Below are positions 23,865 through 32,626 of a stretch of 64,000 nucleotides of DNA, piece by piece. Location: contig NZ_JASCXN010000018.1 in NCBI RefSeq assembly GCF_030010625.1, positions 62,001 through 126,000 of the forward strand, in the 5' to 3' direction. Both the position numbers and the translations under genes were made by a program. Within the stretch, counting starts at the first letter, position 1, and each line of letters opens with the position of its first letter. This DNA comes from Streptomyces sp. CC208A. Lineage in GTDB: Bacteria; Actinomycetota; Actinomycetes; Streptomycetales; Streptomycetaceae. The notes beneath the pieces are model-generated. The model made no database searches. It worked only from the letters and a program-made list of their open reading frames with translations, and was not told where the DNA came from.

Positions 23865-26012
23865 GTGAGCAGCGGACGCGTGACCTCACCCACCTCTGAG
23901 GCGGCAGGCTTCCGGCCCGGGAGTCGCGGTCCGGCCCGGACCGGCCCCGCACAGGGCGCGAAAAGGCTGCCGCGGGCCAGGGAAGCGGCCCCCTCCCCGG
24001 CCGAGGCCGAGGCCGAGCGGGGAACCGCCGGGAAGCGGATGGAGGTGTGCCTGGTGGGCGCCGGGCCGCGCGGTCTCTCCGTACTGGAACGGCTCTGCGC
24101 GCAGGAGCGGAAGTCCCCCCGCTGGGACCGCCTCACCGTGCACGTCGTGGAGCCGGATCCGCCGGGCGCCGGCCGCGTCTGGCGGCCCTCGCAGTCCCGG
24201 CACCTGCTGATGAACACCGTGGCCTCACAGGTCACCGTCTACACGGACGCCAGCGTCACGATCGAAGGACCGCTGGAGGAGGGCCCGAGCCTCTACGAGT
24301 GGGCCAGGGCGCTGGACGCCGGCGCCCCGTACGACGACGAGACCCTCGCCGAGGCCCGTGACCTGGGCCCGGACGCGTACCCCACCCGCTCCCTGTACGG
24401 CCACTACCTGACCTGGGCGTTCGGGCAGGTCGTCGCGAACGCGGCCGCGCACGTCGACATCCGCGTGCACGCCTCGCGCGCCGTCGCCCTCGACGACGCC
24501 GACCCCGGCACCGGCCCCGACGGGGCGCAGACCGTGCTCCTGGAGGACGGCACCCGGCTGACCGGCCTCGGCGCCGTGGTGCTCGCGCAGGGCCACGTAC
24601 CGGTCCGGCCGACCGGCACGGAGCGGGCCCACGCCGAGTACGCGGCCCGGCACGGGCTGACCTACATCGCGCCGGGCAACCCGGCGGACGTGGACCTGTC
24701 GGGCGTGGCCCCGGGCGAGACCGTGCTGCTGCGCGGGCTCGGTCTGAACTTCTTCGACTACATGGCGCTGTTCACGCACGCCCGCGGCGGGGTGTTCGAG
24801 CGCGTCGACGGCCGCCTCGTGTACCGGCCCTCCGGCCGCGAGCCGCGGCTGTACGCCGGATCCCGGCGCGGCGTGCCGTACCAGGCGCGGGGCGACAACG
24901 AGAAGGGCGCGCACGGCCGTTACCACCCGCGGCTGCTGACCACCGGGTTCGTGGCGGAGCTGCGCGCGCGGGTGAGCGGCGGCGAGCCGATCCGCTTCGG
25001 CGCCGAGCTGTGGCCGCTCGTCTCCAAGGAGGTGCGCGCCGTCTACTACGAGACGCTGCTGGCGCGGCGCGCGGAGCCGGACGAGGTGGCCGCGTTCTCG
25101 GCCGCGTTCCTGCGGGCGGAGGAGGGCGAGGCCGAGGAGCGGCTGCTGGCCGCGGCCGGTGTCGACGAGGGCGAGCGGTGGGACTGGGACGGTGTCGTCC
25201 GTCCGTTCGGTGAGCGCGTCTTCCCCGACCTGGCCGCCTTCCGCGCCTGGCTGCGCGACTACCTGGACGAGGACGTGCGCAGAGCCCGTGAGGGCAACGT
25301 CAGCGGGCCGTTCAAGGCCGCTCTGGACGTGCTGCGGGACCTGCGCAACGAGCTGCGTCTGGCCATCGACCACGGCGGTCTGGACGCCGGCTCCCACCGT
25401 GACGAGCTGGACGGGTGGTACACGCCGCTCAACGCCTACCTGTCCATCGGCCCGCCGGCCTCCCGCATCGAGGAGATGGCCGCGCTGATCGACGCGGGGG
25501 TCCTCGACGTGACCGGTCCGGGGCTGCGGGTGGCCGTCGACGAGCACGACCCGGAGGGCCCGGCCTTCGTCGGTACCTCCGAGGGCGTCGCCGGTCTGCG
25601 GGTGCGGGCCACGGTCCTGGTCGAGGCCCGGCTGCCGGAGATCGACGTCCGGCGTACCGCCGATCCGCTGATGGAAGGGCTGCTGCGCACCGGGCAGGGG
25701 CGGCCCCACCGCGTCGCGGGGGCGGACGGCTCCTCGTACGAGACCGGCGGCCTGGCCGTGTCCGAGCGGCCGTACCGTCTCCTCGACGCCCGGGGGGTGC
25801 CGCATCCGAGGCGGTTCGCGTACGGGGTGCCCACGGAGTCCGTGCACTGGGTGACCGCGGCCGGCATCCGGCCGGGTGTGGGCTCGGTGACGCTGGAGGA
25901 CTCCGACGCCGTCGCGGCGGCGGTGCTGGCGCTGGCGGAGCCGTCGGCAGGTGCGGTCAGGACGACGGCTCCGCCGGCCCCGGCCCGCTCGGCCAGGGAG
26001 GTGGCCGCATGA
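23865..26012 (+). CDS. FAD-dependent monooxygenase, CreE/FzmM-like (L-Asp to nitrosuccinate)
   Basis: This 715-residue FAD/NAD(P)-binding protein has a Rossmann motif (VCLVGAGPRGLSVLERL) near residues 61-77. In the PF13454-type family, CreE and FzmM oxidise the amino group of L-aspartate to nitrosuccinate. Other recognisable parts are the LRGLGLNFFDYMALFT segment after a second GxGxxF-like turn and the C-terminal RRFAYGVPTESVHWVTAAG. The GTG at 23865 (GGAG eight bases upstream) gives a 58-residue disordered extension; the ATG at 24039 begins just before the FAD motif and may be the true start. It is coupled by ATGA to the lyase. The assignment rests on this pairing; a lone FAD/NAD protein would not justify it. 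Confidence 0.72.
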   Translation: MSSGRVTSPTSEAAGFRPGSRGPARTGPAQGAKRLPRAREAAPSPAEAEAERGTAGKRMEVCLVGAGPRGLSVLERLCAQERKSPRWDRLTVHVVEPDPPGAGRVWRPSQSRHLLMNTVASQVTVYTDASVTIEGPLEEGPSLYEWARALDAGAPYDDETLAEARDLGPDAYPTRSLYGHYLTWAFGQVVANAAAHVDIRVHASRAVALDDADPGTGPDGAQTVLLEDGTRLTGLGAVVLAQGHVPVRPTGTERAHAEYAARHGLTYIAPGNPADVDLSGVAPGETVLLRGLGLNFFDYMALFTHARGGVFERVDGRLVYRPSGREPRLYAGSRRGVPYQARGDNEKGAHGRYHPRLLTTGFVAELRARVSGGEPIRFGAELWPLVSKEVRAVYYETLLARRAEPDEVAAFSAAFLRAEEGEAEERLLAAAGVDEGERWDWDGVVRPFGERVFPDLAAFRAWLRDYLDEDVRRAREGNVSGPFKAALDVLRDLRNELRLAIDHGGLDAGSHRDELDGWYTPLNAYLSIGPPASRIEEMAALIDAGVLDVTGPGLRVAVDEHDPEGPAFVGTSEGVAGLRVRATVLVEARLPEIDVRRTADPLMEGLLRTGQGRPHRVAGADGSSYETGGLAVSERPYRLLDARGVPHPRRFAYGVPTESVHWVTAAGIRPGVGSVTLEDSDAVAAAVLALAEPSAGAVRTTAPPAPARSAREVAA

Positions 26013-27424
26013 GCCCCGCCCCCCTGTACCGCCCCGCCGGGACCGACACCGGCCTGCTGTCCCCGGTCCGGGCCGGCACCCCCGTCGAGGCCGCCGTCGA
26101 CGACGCGGCCTGGGTGCGGGCGATGCTCGACGCGGAGGCCGCGCTGGCCCGCGCCCAGGCACGGTGCGGCACCGTCCCGGCCGCCGCGGCCGCCGCGATC
26201 ACCGCCGCCGCCCGGGCCGCGGACTTCGACGTACGGGAACTGGCGCTGGCCTCGCGGGAGACCGCGAACCCGGTGGTGGGCCTGGTCAAGGCGCTCACCG
26301 CCCGCGTCGCGGCCCACTCGCCGGAGGCGGCCGAGTACGTGCACCGCGGTTCCACGAGCCAGGACGTCTTCGACACCGGCGCGATGCTGGTGGCCACCCG
26401 CGCCCTGCGCCTGGTCATCGCGGACCTCAGGACCGTGGCCGACACCCTGGGGGTCCTGGCCGCCGACCACCGGGACACGGTGATGGCGGGCCGTACCCTC
26501 GCCCTGCACGCCGTGCCCACCACCTTCGGACTGAAGGCGGCGGGCTGGCGCCAGCTGGTCCTGGAGTCCGCCGAGCGCCTGGAGCGCCTTGAGCGGGGCG
26601 GGCTGCCGGTGTCCCTGGGCGGCGCGGCCGGCACCCTGGCGGGCTACCTCCAGTACGCGGGCGACGGGGCCGACCCGGCGGCCGTCCTGGCCGAGCTGGT
26701 GGCCGCCTTCGCGGACGAGACGGGGCTGGGCGCACCGGTCCTGCCGTGGCACGCGCTGCGCACGCCCGTCGCCGACCTCGGCGCGGCCCTCGCGCACACC
26801 GCGGGGGCGCTGGGGAAGATCGCCGTCGACGTGCTCGTCCTCACACGTACCGAGACCGGGGAGGTGGCCGAGCCGGCGGTGGCCGGGCGGGGCGCCTCCT
26901 CGGCGATGCCGCACAAGCGCAACCCCGTGCTTTCGACGCTGATCCGCTCGGCCGCCCTCCAGGTCCCGGCCCTCGCCGCCGTCCTCGCGCAGTGCCTGCC
27001 GCACGAGGACGAGCGGTCGGCCGGCGTCTGGCACGCCGAGTGGCAGCCGCTGCGCGAGGCGCTGCGGCTGACCGGCGGGGCCGCGCACACCATGGTGGAG
27101 CTGGTCCGCGGACTGACGGTGCACCCCGAGCGGATGGCGGCCAACCTGCGGGCCACCGGCGGGCGGATCGTCTCCGAGCGGGTCTCCGCCCTGCTCGCCC
27201 CGAGGCTGGGCAGGACAGCCGCCAAGGAGCTGCTGACCCGCGCGTCGGCGGAGGCCGCCGGGACCGGTCGGCCACTGGCCGCGGTGCTGGCCGGACTCGA
27301 CGAGGTACGGGAGGCCCTGTCGCCCGAGGAACTCGCGCCGCTGCTCGACCCGGCCCACTACACGGGCATGGCCGGCCCCTTGGTCGACCGGGCACTGGCG
27401 GCCTCGGGGCAGTCCCCGGCATGA
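26009..27424 (+). CDS. Fumarase/adenylosuccinate-lyase superfamily lyase, CreD/FzmL-like (nitrosuccinate lyase)
   Basis: This 471-residue lyase has the superfamily signature GASSAMPHKRNPV (about 296-308), the HRGSTSQDV block (112-120) and the TLALHAVPTTFG block (163-174). In the CreD/FzmL group it eliminates nitrite from nitrosuccinate, leaving fumarate. Automatic annotation often calls such proteins 3-carboxy-cis,cis-muconate cycloisomerase (PcaB), but no protocatechuate genes are nearby. The ATG overlaps the monooxygenase stop (26009-26012). Together the pair would make nitrous acid for diazotisation or N-N bond formation. The nitrite-using enzyme is not evident in the window. Confidence 0.75.
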   Translation: MSPAPLYRPAGTDTGLLSPVRAGTPVEAAVDDAAWVRAMLDAEAALARAQARCGTVPAAAAAAITAAARAADFDVRELALASRETANPVVGLVKALTARVAAHSPEAAEYVHRGSTSQDVFDTGAMLVATRALRLVIADLRTVADTLGVLAADHRDTVMAGRTLALHAVPTTFGLKAAGWRQLVLESAERLERLERGGLPVSLGGAAGTLAGYLQYAGDGADPAAVLAELVAAFADETGLGAPVLPWHALRTPVADLGAALAHTAGALGKIAVDVLVLTRTETGEVAEPAVAGRGASSAMPHKRNPVLSTLIRSAALQVPALAAVLAQCLPHEDERSAGVWHAEWQPLREALRLTGGAAHTMVELVRGLTVHPERMAANLRATGGRIVSERVSALLAPRLGRTAAKELLTRASAEAAGTGRPLAAVLAGLDEVREALSPEELAPLLDPAHYTGMAGPLVDRALAASGQSPA

Positions 27425-27466
27425 CCGTGACCCCGGCCGGACCGTCGGCCGGGGCACCCGCCGCCG

Positions 27467-28483
27467 TCACGGGAGGAGCGCGAGGATCAGCCGTCCCGGG
27501 ATCAGATAGAGGGTGGCGGCCGCGCTCACGACGAAGACCGGCAGCGAGACCAGGACGGTGAGGGGCAGCCGCAGGACGGCCCAGGGACCGAGGACCTTGC
27601 CCCCGCCCTTGCCCTTGCCCTCGCCCGCGCCCTCGCGGCCGCGCAGGTACCAGACGCGCCGGTACGGCAGGGGTCTCACGGTGGGGCCGCTCACCTTCCG
27701 CACGTGCTCGTACCGCCGCCCGGCGACGTCGGTGACGACGTGGACGTCCTGGTGGCCCGACGAGTTCTCCTCCGAGCGGTCGAAGGCCGCGCGGGTCCGG
27801 TGGCCCCGGCGGACCAGCGCCCACAGATCGGCCGCCGACGAGAAGAGGTAGAAGCCCGACATGCCCGCGAAGCCCACCGGGATGTAGCCCGCGGCGAGGT
27901 AGGCGACCGCCCACATCACGTCGCCGAGGGCGAACAGGACGACCGGGTACCCGAGGAGCACGGCCACCATTCCCGGCACCGCCAGCCTGCCCCAGTCGAA
28001 ACGGTCGCGCGGCGACGGCGACGCCGCCAGGGCCGGCGGGCGCCGCCCGGGGTGCCCGCTGGCGATCGGCAGCGAGCCCTCGCGCAGGCGCACCTCGTCC
28101 GCCGCGCACACCGGGACGAGGCGCCGCGTGCCACCGGCGGGCGTCCACGGCACCTCGGCGGCCGACGGCCCGTGCCGGGGGTCGAAGAAGCAGAGCGGAA
28201 GCCGCGCGGGCAGCGGCCGGCGCCTCAGACGGGCCTCCAGGCAGGCCATGGCGTACCGGCCGTCGTCCAGCTGCCGGAGGACGTCCTCGCGGTCGTCGTG
28301 GTTCAGGGCCCGGCCGGCCGCCTCGTACGCGTCGAGGGCGCGCGCCCAGTCCGCCACCACCTCGGGCGGCGTCCCGGGGCCTTCCGGCCGGAAGGGGTGG
28401 GCGGCGAGCAGCTCACCGAAGGCCGTCACCTCGGCCACGAGTCCCGGATCCTGCTCCGCCCTCTGCCTCCTGCGGTTCCGCAC
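27467..28483 (-). CDS. Membrane protein of unknown function
   Basis: This 338-residue protein is not recognised. The N-terminal half (to about 150) is soluble and Arg-rich. Two or three hydrophobic segments follow (about 160-235), then a soluble stretch with a Gly/Lys-rich run (GEGKGKGGGK) and a C-terminal pair of helices. The GTG at 28483 with GGAGG four bases upstream is preferred over in-frame codons further up. It is convergent with the lyase gene (42-bp gap) and divergent from the XRE regulator; it has no visible link to the biosynthetic locus. Confidence 0.6.
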   Translation of the reverse strand: MRNRRRQRAEQDPGLVAEVTAFGELLAAHPFRPEGPGTPPEVVADWARALDAYEAAGRALNHDDREDVLRQLDDGRYAMACLEARLRRRPLPARLPLCFFDPRHGPSAAEVPWTPAGGTRRLVPVCAADEVRLREGSLPIASGHPGRRPPALAASPSPRDRFDWGRLAVPGMVAVLLGYPVVLFALGDVMWAVAYLAAGYIPVGFAGMSGFYLFSSAADLWALVRRGHRTRAAFDRSEENSSGHQDVHVVTDVAGRRYEHVRKVSGPTVRPLPYRRVWYLRGREGAGEGKGKGGGKVLGPWAVLRLPLTVLVSLPVFVVSAAATLYLIPGRLILALLP

Positions 28484-28779
28484 GCTTCCTCCCCCGGTCC
28501 CGTCGCGTGGCCGTGGCCCCCGCCCCATGCTCCCCGCGCACCCGACGGCCCACCATGCCGCCGACCGGCAGGATGGCCCCGCGCTCGTTTCCGGGAAGCG
28601 GACCGGGCGTGCGCCCGGGGCGTGGGTGGCGGGCGGAGCGCGTACTCCGGCGCGTACTCGCTTGGAGGGGTGGAGATTTCCGGCTTCCCGACACCGAGGC
28701 CGGGCCCCGGCCGTACGCTGACCAGCAGCGACGCTTCGACGCTGAGTAACTGTACGGGTACGCCAAGAAGGCGGTACGG

Positions 28780-29643
28780 ATGACGGTGAAGGAAGGCGGG
28801 CGGCCGGAAAAGCCCGTCGAGATCGAGGGTACGGCGCACTTGTTCAGGGCGCTGGGGAAGATCATCAAGACACTGCGCACCAACGCGGGCCTGAGCCAGA
28901 CGGAGTTGGCCGCGCAGCTGCACTGCAGCGAGGACCTGATCTCCGCGATCGAGAGAGGGGTACGCAGCCCACAACCGGACTTCCTGGTGCGGGCCGACCC
29001 GGTCATCAAGGCCAGGGGCATCCTGGTGGCCGCGGCGGAGGACGTACGGGAGGCGCTGTCGCGGGCGCGGGTACGGCACCCGGACTGGTTCCGGAGCTTC
29101 GCGGCGGCGGAGGCGGAGGCGGTGGCGCTGCACTACTACTCGCCGCAGGTCGTCTCAGGCATCCTCCAGACACACGCGTACGCGGAGGCCGTCTTCCGGC
29201 ACCGCCGCCCGCTCTACGACGAGGAGCAGATCGAGAAGCGGCTGGCCGACCGGCTTTCTCGTCAGGACATCTTCGAGAAGCGGCCCGCCCCGACCATCAG
29301 CTTCGTCATCGAAGAAGCGGTGCTCCAGCGCCCGATGGGCGGCCGGGATGCCTTCCGGGAGCAGGTCAAGCGCCTCATCGAGGTCGCCGGCCTCCGGAAC
29401 GTCCACCTCCAGGTCATGCCGAGCGAGCGGACCGAACACCCAGCATTGGAAGGCGAGTTCATCCTCCTCACGCTGAAAGGACAGCGGGAGGTCGCGTACA
29501 TCGAAAGCTACGGCCACGCCCGCCTGTTCACCGGCCTCGAAGAGGTGCGCACCTACACCGAGCGGTATGGAATCATGCGCGCACAGGCACTCACGCCACT
29601 GGAGTCCCTGGAGTACCTCAAGCAACTGCTGGGAGAGCTATGA
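28780..29643 (+). CDS. XRE regulator, Scr1/WhiJ-like with DUF5753 domain
   Basis: This 287-residue protein has an N-terminal helix-turn-helix (LRTNAGLSQTELAAQLHCSEDLISAIERG, read in two parts: recognition helix near residues 50-60) and a long C-terminal DUF5753 domain (HYYSPQVVSGILQTHAYAEA through TYTERYGIMRAQAL). Such proteins pair with a small DUF397 protein; here the stop overlaps that gene (ATGA). WhiJ/BldB-type pairs influence development and antibiotic production. The start is the ATG at 28780. The 296-bp upstream gap (28484-28779) contains only a likely promoter. Confidence 0.9.
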   Translation: MTVKEGGRPEKPVEIEGTAHLFRALGKIIKTLRTNAGLSQTELAAQLHCSEDLISAIERGVRSPQPDFLVRADPVIKARGILVAAAEDVREALSRARVRHPDWFRSFAAAEAEAVALHYYSPQVVSGILQTHAYAEAVFRHRRPLYDEEQIEKRLADRLSRQDIFEKRPAPTISFVIEEAVLQRPMGGRDAFREQVKRLIEVAGLRNVHLQVMPSERTEHPALEGEFILLTLKGQREVAYIESYGHARLFTGLEEVRTYTERYGIMRAQALTPLESLEYLKQLLGEL

Positions 29644-29885
29644 GCACCGCAGATCTGGCCTGGTTCAAGAGCAGCTACAGCGGCGGCGAGGGTGGTGCCT
29701 GCATCGAGGTCGCCTACGACTGGCGCAAGTCCAGTTACAGCGGCGGCTCGGGCGGCGAGTGCGTCGAGGTGGCCGCCCACCCCACCACCGTCCACGTCCG
29801 TGACTCCAAGGTCCCCCACGGTCCCCAGCTCGCCGTCTCCCCCGCCTCCTGGGCCGCGTTCGTCGAGGACGCCTCCCGGGTGTGA
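29640..29885 (+). CDS. DUF397 protein with duplicated N-terminal motif
   Basis: This 81-residue DUF397 protein is the usual partner of the preceding XRE regulator. The family normally has one W-x-K-S-S-Y-S-G-G motif; this one has two in tandem, WFKSSYSGGEGGACIEVA and WRKSSYSGGSGGECVEVA, at about residues 8-25 and 28-45. The C-terminal part (VHVRDSKVPHGPQLAVSP, WAAFV) is normal. The ATG overlaps the upstream stop, so the two are co-translated, consistent with a complex or toxin-antitoxin-like pair. Confidence 0.9.
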   Translation: MSTADLAWFKSSYSGGEGGACIEVAYDWRKSSYSGGSGGECVEVAAHPTTVHVRDSKVPHGPQLAVSPASWAAFVEDASRV

Positions 29886-29894
29886 GCACGAGGG

Positions 29895-29931
29895 AACCGC
29901 CCGGCCGCGCACAGCGGCCGGGCGGTTTTTT
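29895..29931 (+). terminator. Rho-independent terminator of the XRE-DUF397 operon
   Basis: A 12-bp G/C stem (29897-29908 with 29914-29925) is extended by two A-T pairs, with a 5-nt loop, and six T residues follow (29926-29931). It is one of the few canonical U-tract terminators in the window. Confidence 0.93.
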
Positions 29932-29956
29932 CATGCCCTTCGCGCCCCGAGGGCCG

Positions 29957-30577
29957 TCACATCGCCCGTCGGGCGAGGCGGAGGAGGCCGGTACGCAGCC
30001 GCTGTTCGCCGAGTTCGGGGAGGAGCGCGGCGACGTGGTCGGCGGCGAGGGCGGCGAGGAGGGCGTGGGCGGTCTGCTCGGGGTCGGGGTCGGGCGTGGC
30101 CGCGAGCAGGATCGTCACGTGACGGTGCCAGAAGCGGTAGGCGCCGATGCGGTACCGGGCGCCGGGGGAGGCCGTCTCCGACATCCGGACCAGGGCCAGG
30201 TGTTCCAGGAGGTAGTCCAAGTAGGCGTCGACGAACGCGGCGAGGCGTTCGTCGGCGGGGGCGCCGGGGCCGAGGGGGGCCGGGCCGCGCAGGATCGCCT
30301 CCTGGAGGACGCGTTCGCGGGCGTCGAGGAGGGCGACGGCGAGGCCGGCCTTGTCGCCGAAGCGGCGGAAGAGGGTGCCCTTGCCGACGCCGGCGGCTGC
30401 GGCCACCTGGTCCATCGACACGGCCTCGACGCCGTGCTCGGCGAAGAGCCGGGCGGCGGCCTCCAGTACGGCGGCCCGGTTGCGGGCCGCGTCCGCGCGC
30501 TCCTTGGGGGGCGGCGTACGCAGGAGCTCCAAGGGGATTGCGGAACCGGACTGCGGTCCGTTAACGTCGTGAGTCAC
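29957..30577 (-). CDS. TetR-family repressor
   Basis: This 206-residue TetR regulator has an N-terminal helix-turn-helix (VLEAAARLFAEHGVEAVSMD, then VAAAAGVGKGTLFRRFGDKAGL) and a C-terminal ligand domain similar to SbtR-type repressors. The most upstream plausible start is the GTG at 30577; no good ribosome site precedes it, so leaderless translation or a slightly downstream TTG is possible. It is divergent from the rhodanese gene, and two palindromes lie at and just beyond its start, indicating autoregulation and control of the neighbour. Confidence 0.88.
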   Translation of the reverse strand: MTHDVNGPQSGSAIPLELLRTPPPKERADAARNRAAVLEAAARLFAEHGVEAVSMDQVAAAAGVGKGTLFRRFGDKAGLAVALLDARERVLQEAILRGPAPLGPGAPADERLAAFVDAYLDYLLEHLALVRMSETASPGARYRIGAYRFWHRHVTILLAATPDPDPEQTAHALLAALAADHVAALLPELGEQRLRTGLLRLARRAM

Positions 30578-30593
30578 AACAGGACTGTAGTCC
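30548..30593. promoter_or_regulatory. Pair of palindromic TetR operators
   Basis: GGACTGTAGTCC (30582-30593) and GGACTGCGGTCC (30548-30559) are near-identical 12-bp palindromes with centres 34 bp apart, in the TetR/rhodanese intergenic region and the first codons of tetR. Spacing and symmetry fit two TetR dimers. Confidence 0.65.
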
Positions 30594-30613
30594 GATTCTC
30601 TTGGAGGGGACAC

Positions 30614-30949
30614 ATGACCGCTCTCATCACACGGGACGAGCTGGCGGCGGCGATCGAAGCCGGCACGGTGACGGTCGTCGACACGCTCGGCGGCGCGTAC
30701 TACGCCCAGCAGCACCTGCCCGGCGCCCTGCCCCTGGCCCCGGCCGACGTCGACGCCCAGGCGGCCGCCCTGCTGCCCGACCGCGAGGCCGCGATCGTCA
30801 CGTACTGCTCCAACCCGGCGTGCTCCAACAGCGGCCAGGTCGCCGACCGGCTCACCGCCCTCGGCTACACCAGCGTCCGCAAGTACCGCGAGGGCATCCA
30901 GGACTGGGTGGAGGCCGGTCTGCCCACGGAATCCGCCGTGTCCGCCTGA
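30614..30949 (+). CDS. Rhodanese-like single-domain protein
   Basis: This 111-residue rhodanese domain (sulfurtransferase or related) has an active-site loop beginning with Cys in TYCSNPACSNSGQVA; the eight-residue loop is longer than the six-residue loop of classic sulfurtransferases and contains a second Cys. It starts at 30614 behind TTGGAGGGG. It is likely repressed by the divergent TetR through the operator pair. Possible roles are persulfide, cyanide or electrophile handling. Confidence 0.88.
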   Translation: MTALITRDELAAAIEAGTVTVVDTLGGAYYAQQHLPGALPLAPADVDAQAAALLPDREAAIVTYCSNPACSNSGQVADRLTALGYTSVRKYREGIQDWVEAGLPTESAVSA

Positions 30950-31087
30950 CGGCGAGGGCCGAGTCGAGGCCAGAGTCGAGGCCCGAGTTGAGGGCCGACC
31001 CCATCGGCGTAACCTGAAATCGCGGCCTGGATCAGGCCAGGCCAGGGGGCGGGCACCTGCGCAGTGGGGGCGCGAGGAGCGACGGCC

Positions 31088-32458
31088 ATGGCCAAGGCGA
31101 CGATCGAGCGGTTGCGGGAACAGGTGCGCGGAGAGGTCGTCACCCCCGACAGCGAGGGGTACGACGAGGCCCGCACGGTCTACAACGCCATGATCGACCG
31201 GCGCCCCGCCGCCGTCGTGCGGTGCGCCAACGCCGGTGACGTGAGGGCGACGGTCGGCTACGCACGGGACAACGGGCTCGATCTGGCCGTGCGCGGCGGC
31301 TCGCACAGCGTGCCCGGCTTCGGCACCTGCGACGACGGCGTGGTCGCCGACCTCTCCGGCATGCGGGGGGTCAGGGTCGACCCCGGGCGGCGGACGGCGC
31401 GCGCGGAGGGCGGCGCCACCTGGGGCGACTTCAACGCGGCCACGCACGCCTTCGGCCTGGCCACCACCGGCGGGATCATCTCCACGACGGGCGTCGGAGG
31501 CCTCACCCTCGGCGGCGGCATCGGATACCTGGCGCGGGGCCTCGGACTGAGCTGCGACAACCTGGTCTCGGCGGACGTGGTGACGGCGGACGGGAGGTTC
31601 CTCGTCGCGAGCGAGGAGGAGAACGGCGACCTGTTCTGGGCCCTGCGCGGGGGCGGCGGCAACTTCGGCGCGGTGACCTCGCTGGAGTTCCGGCTGAGCC
31701 CGGTGAAGGACATCTACGGAGGGCCCATCCTCTTCGAGCTGGAGGAGGCCGGCACCGTCCTGCGCGCCTTCCGCGAGATCATCGCTGACGCGCCGGAGGA
31801 ACTCGGCGGGTTCCCCGCCTTCCAGATCGCCCCGCCGCTGCCGTTCATCCCGGCGGACCGGCACGGCGACACCTTCGTCCTGATCGTGGCCTGCTGGGCC
31901 GGGCCGCCGGAGGAGGGAGAGCGGGCGGTCCAGCGCTTCCGCGACATCGCCCCGGTGGTCGCGGAGCACGTGGGCCCCATGCCGTACCCGGCGCTCAACA
32001 GCGCCTTCGACGCCCTGGTGCCGCCCGGCCTCCAGCACTACTGGAAGGCCAACTTCGTCACCGAACTCACCGACGACGCGATCGCCGCCCACCTCGAACA
32101 CGCCCCGGGGCTGCCCGCCGTCAACTCGACCGTGCACATCTACCCCATCGACGGCGCCTGCCACCGCACGGCACCGGACGCCACGGCCTTCGCCTACCGC
32201 GACGCGAACTTCGCCACCGTCATCGCCGGAATGTGGCCGGACCCGACCGCCAACGAGGCCAACACGGCCTGGGTACGCGCCTACTACGAGGCGACCGCAC
32301 CGCACTCGGAGGAAGGCGGCTACATCAACTTCATGGCCGGCGACGACCAGGACCGCATCAGGGCCAACTACCGGGACAACTACGACCGCCTGGTCGAGGT
32401 CAAGAGGGCCTACGACCCGGACAACCTCTTCCACGTGAACCAGAACATCAGGCCGTAG
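31088..32458 (+). CDS. FAD-linked oxidase, berberine-bridge-enzyme family
   Basis: This 456-residue oxidoreductase has a PCMH-type FAD-binding domain (AVRGGSHSVPGFG, with the His expected to hold FAD covalently; GGLTLGGGIGYLARGLGL) and a C-terminal BBE segment ending YDPDNLFHVNQNI. The second covalent site Cys is not obvious (LSCDNLVSADVV is in the right area). The start at 31088 has GAGGAG about nine bases upstream. Family members oxidise alcohols, sugars or alkaloid-type substrates. It has no biosynthetic partners next to it. Confidence 0.9.
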   Translation: MAKATIERLREQVRGEVVTPDSEGYDEARTVYNAMIDRRPAAVVRCANAGDVRATVGYARDNGLDLAVRGGSHSVPGFGTCDDGVVADLSGMRGVRVDPGRRTARAEGGATWGDFNAATHAFGLATTGGIISTTGVGGLTLGGGIGYLARGLGLSCDNLVSADVVTADGRFLVASEEENGDLFWALRGGGGNFGAVTSLEFRLSPVKDIYGGPILFELEEAGTVLRAFREIIADAPEELGGFPAFQIAPPLPFIPADRHGDTFVLIVACWAGPPEEGERAVQRFRDIAPVVAEHVGPMPYPALNSAFDALVPPGLQHYWKANFVTELTDDAIAAHLEHAPGLPAVNSTVHIYPIDGACHRTAPDATAFAYRDANFATVIAGMWPDPTANEANTAWVRAYYEATAPHSEEGGYINFMAGDDQDRIRANYRDNYDRLVEVKRAYDPDNLFHVNQNIRP

Positions 32459-32626
32459 CCGATCTCGCCGCGCCCCGGCGACGTCTCTCCGGGGCGCGGC
32501 TGCCCTCACCGGTTCGCCCCACCACCCGAGACACTTCCTTGACCCGCGGGGACGTCACCGCCCTATCGTCGGGGGCCTGTGGCGGAGGGAAGGTGAAGGA
32601 CCATGCGCGGCGGAGCCGGTGGCGCG

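Noticed and set aside
26009..27424. Lyase as 3-carboxy-cis,cis-muconate cycloisomerase (pcaB)
   Set aside because: Superfamily signatures alone cannot separate the two, but no other protocatechuate-pathway gene is nearby and the coupling to the FAD enzyme fits nitrosuccinate lyase better.
29957..32509. 850-codon minus-strand frame covering the TetR gene and the oxidase region
   Set aside because: Only the last 206 codons (29957-30577) are a real TetR protein; the rest is antisense to the BBE oxidase and rhodanese genes.
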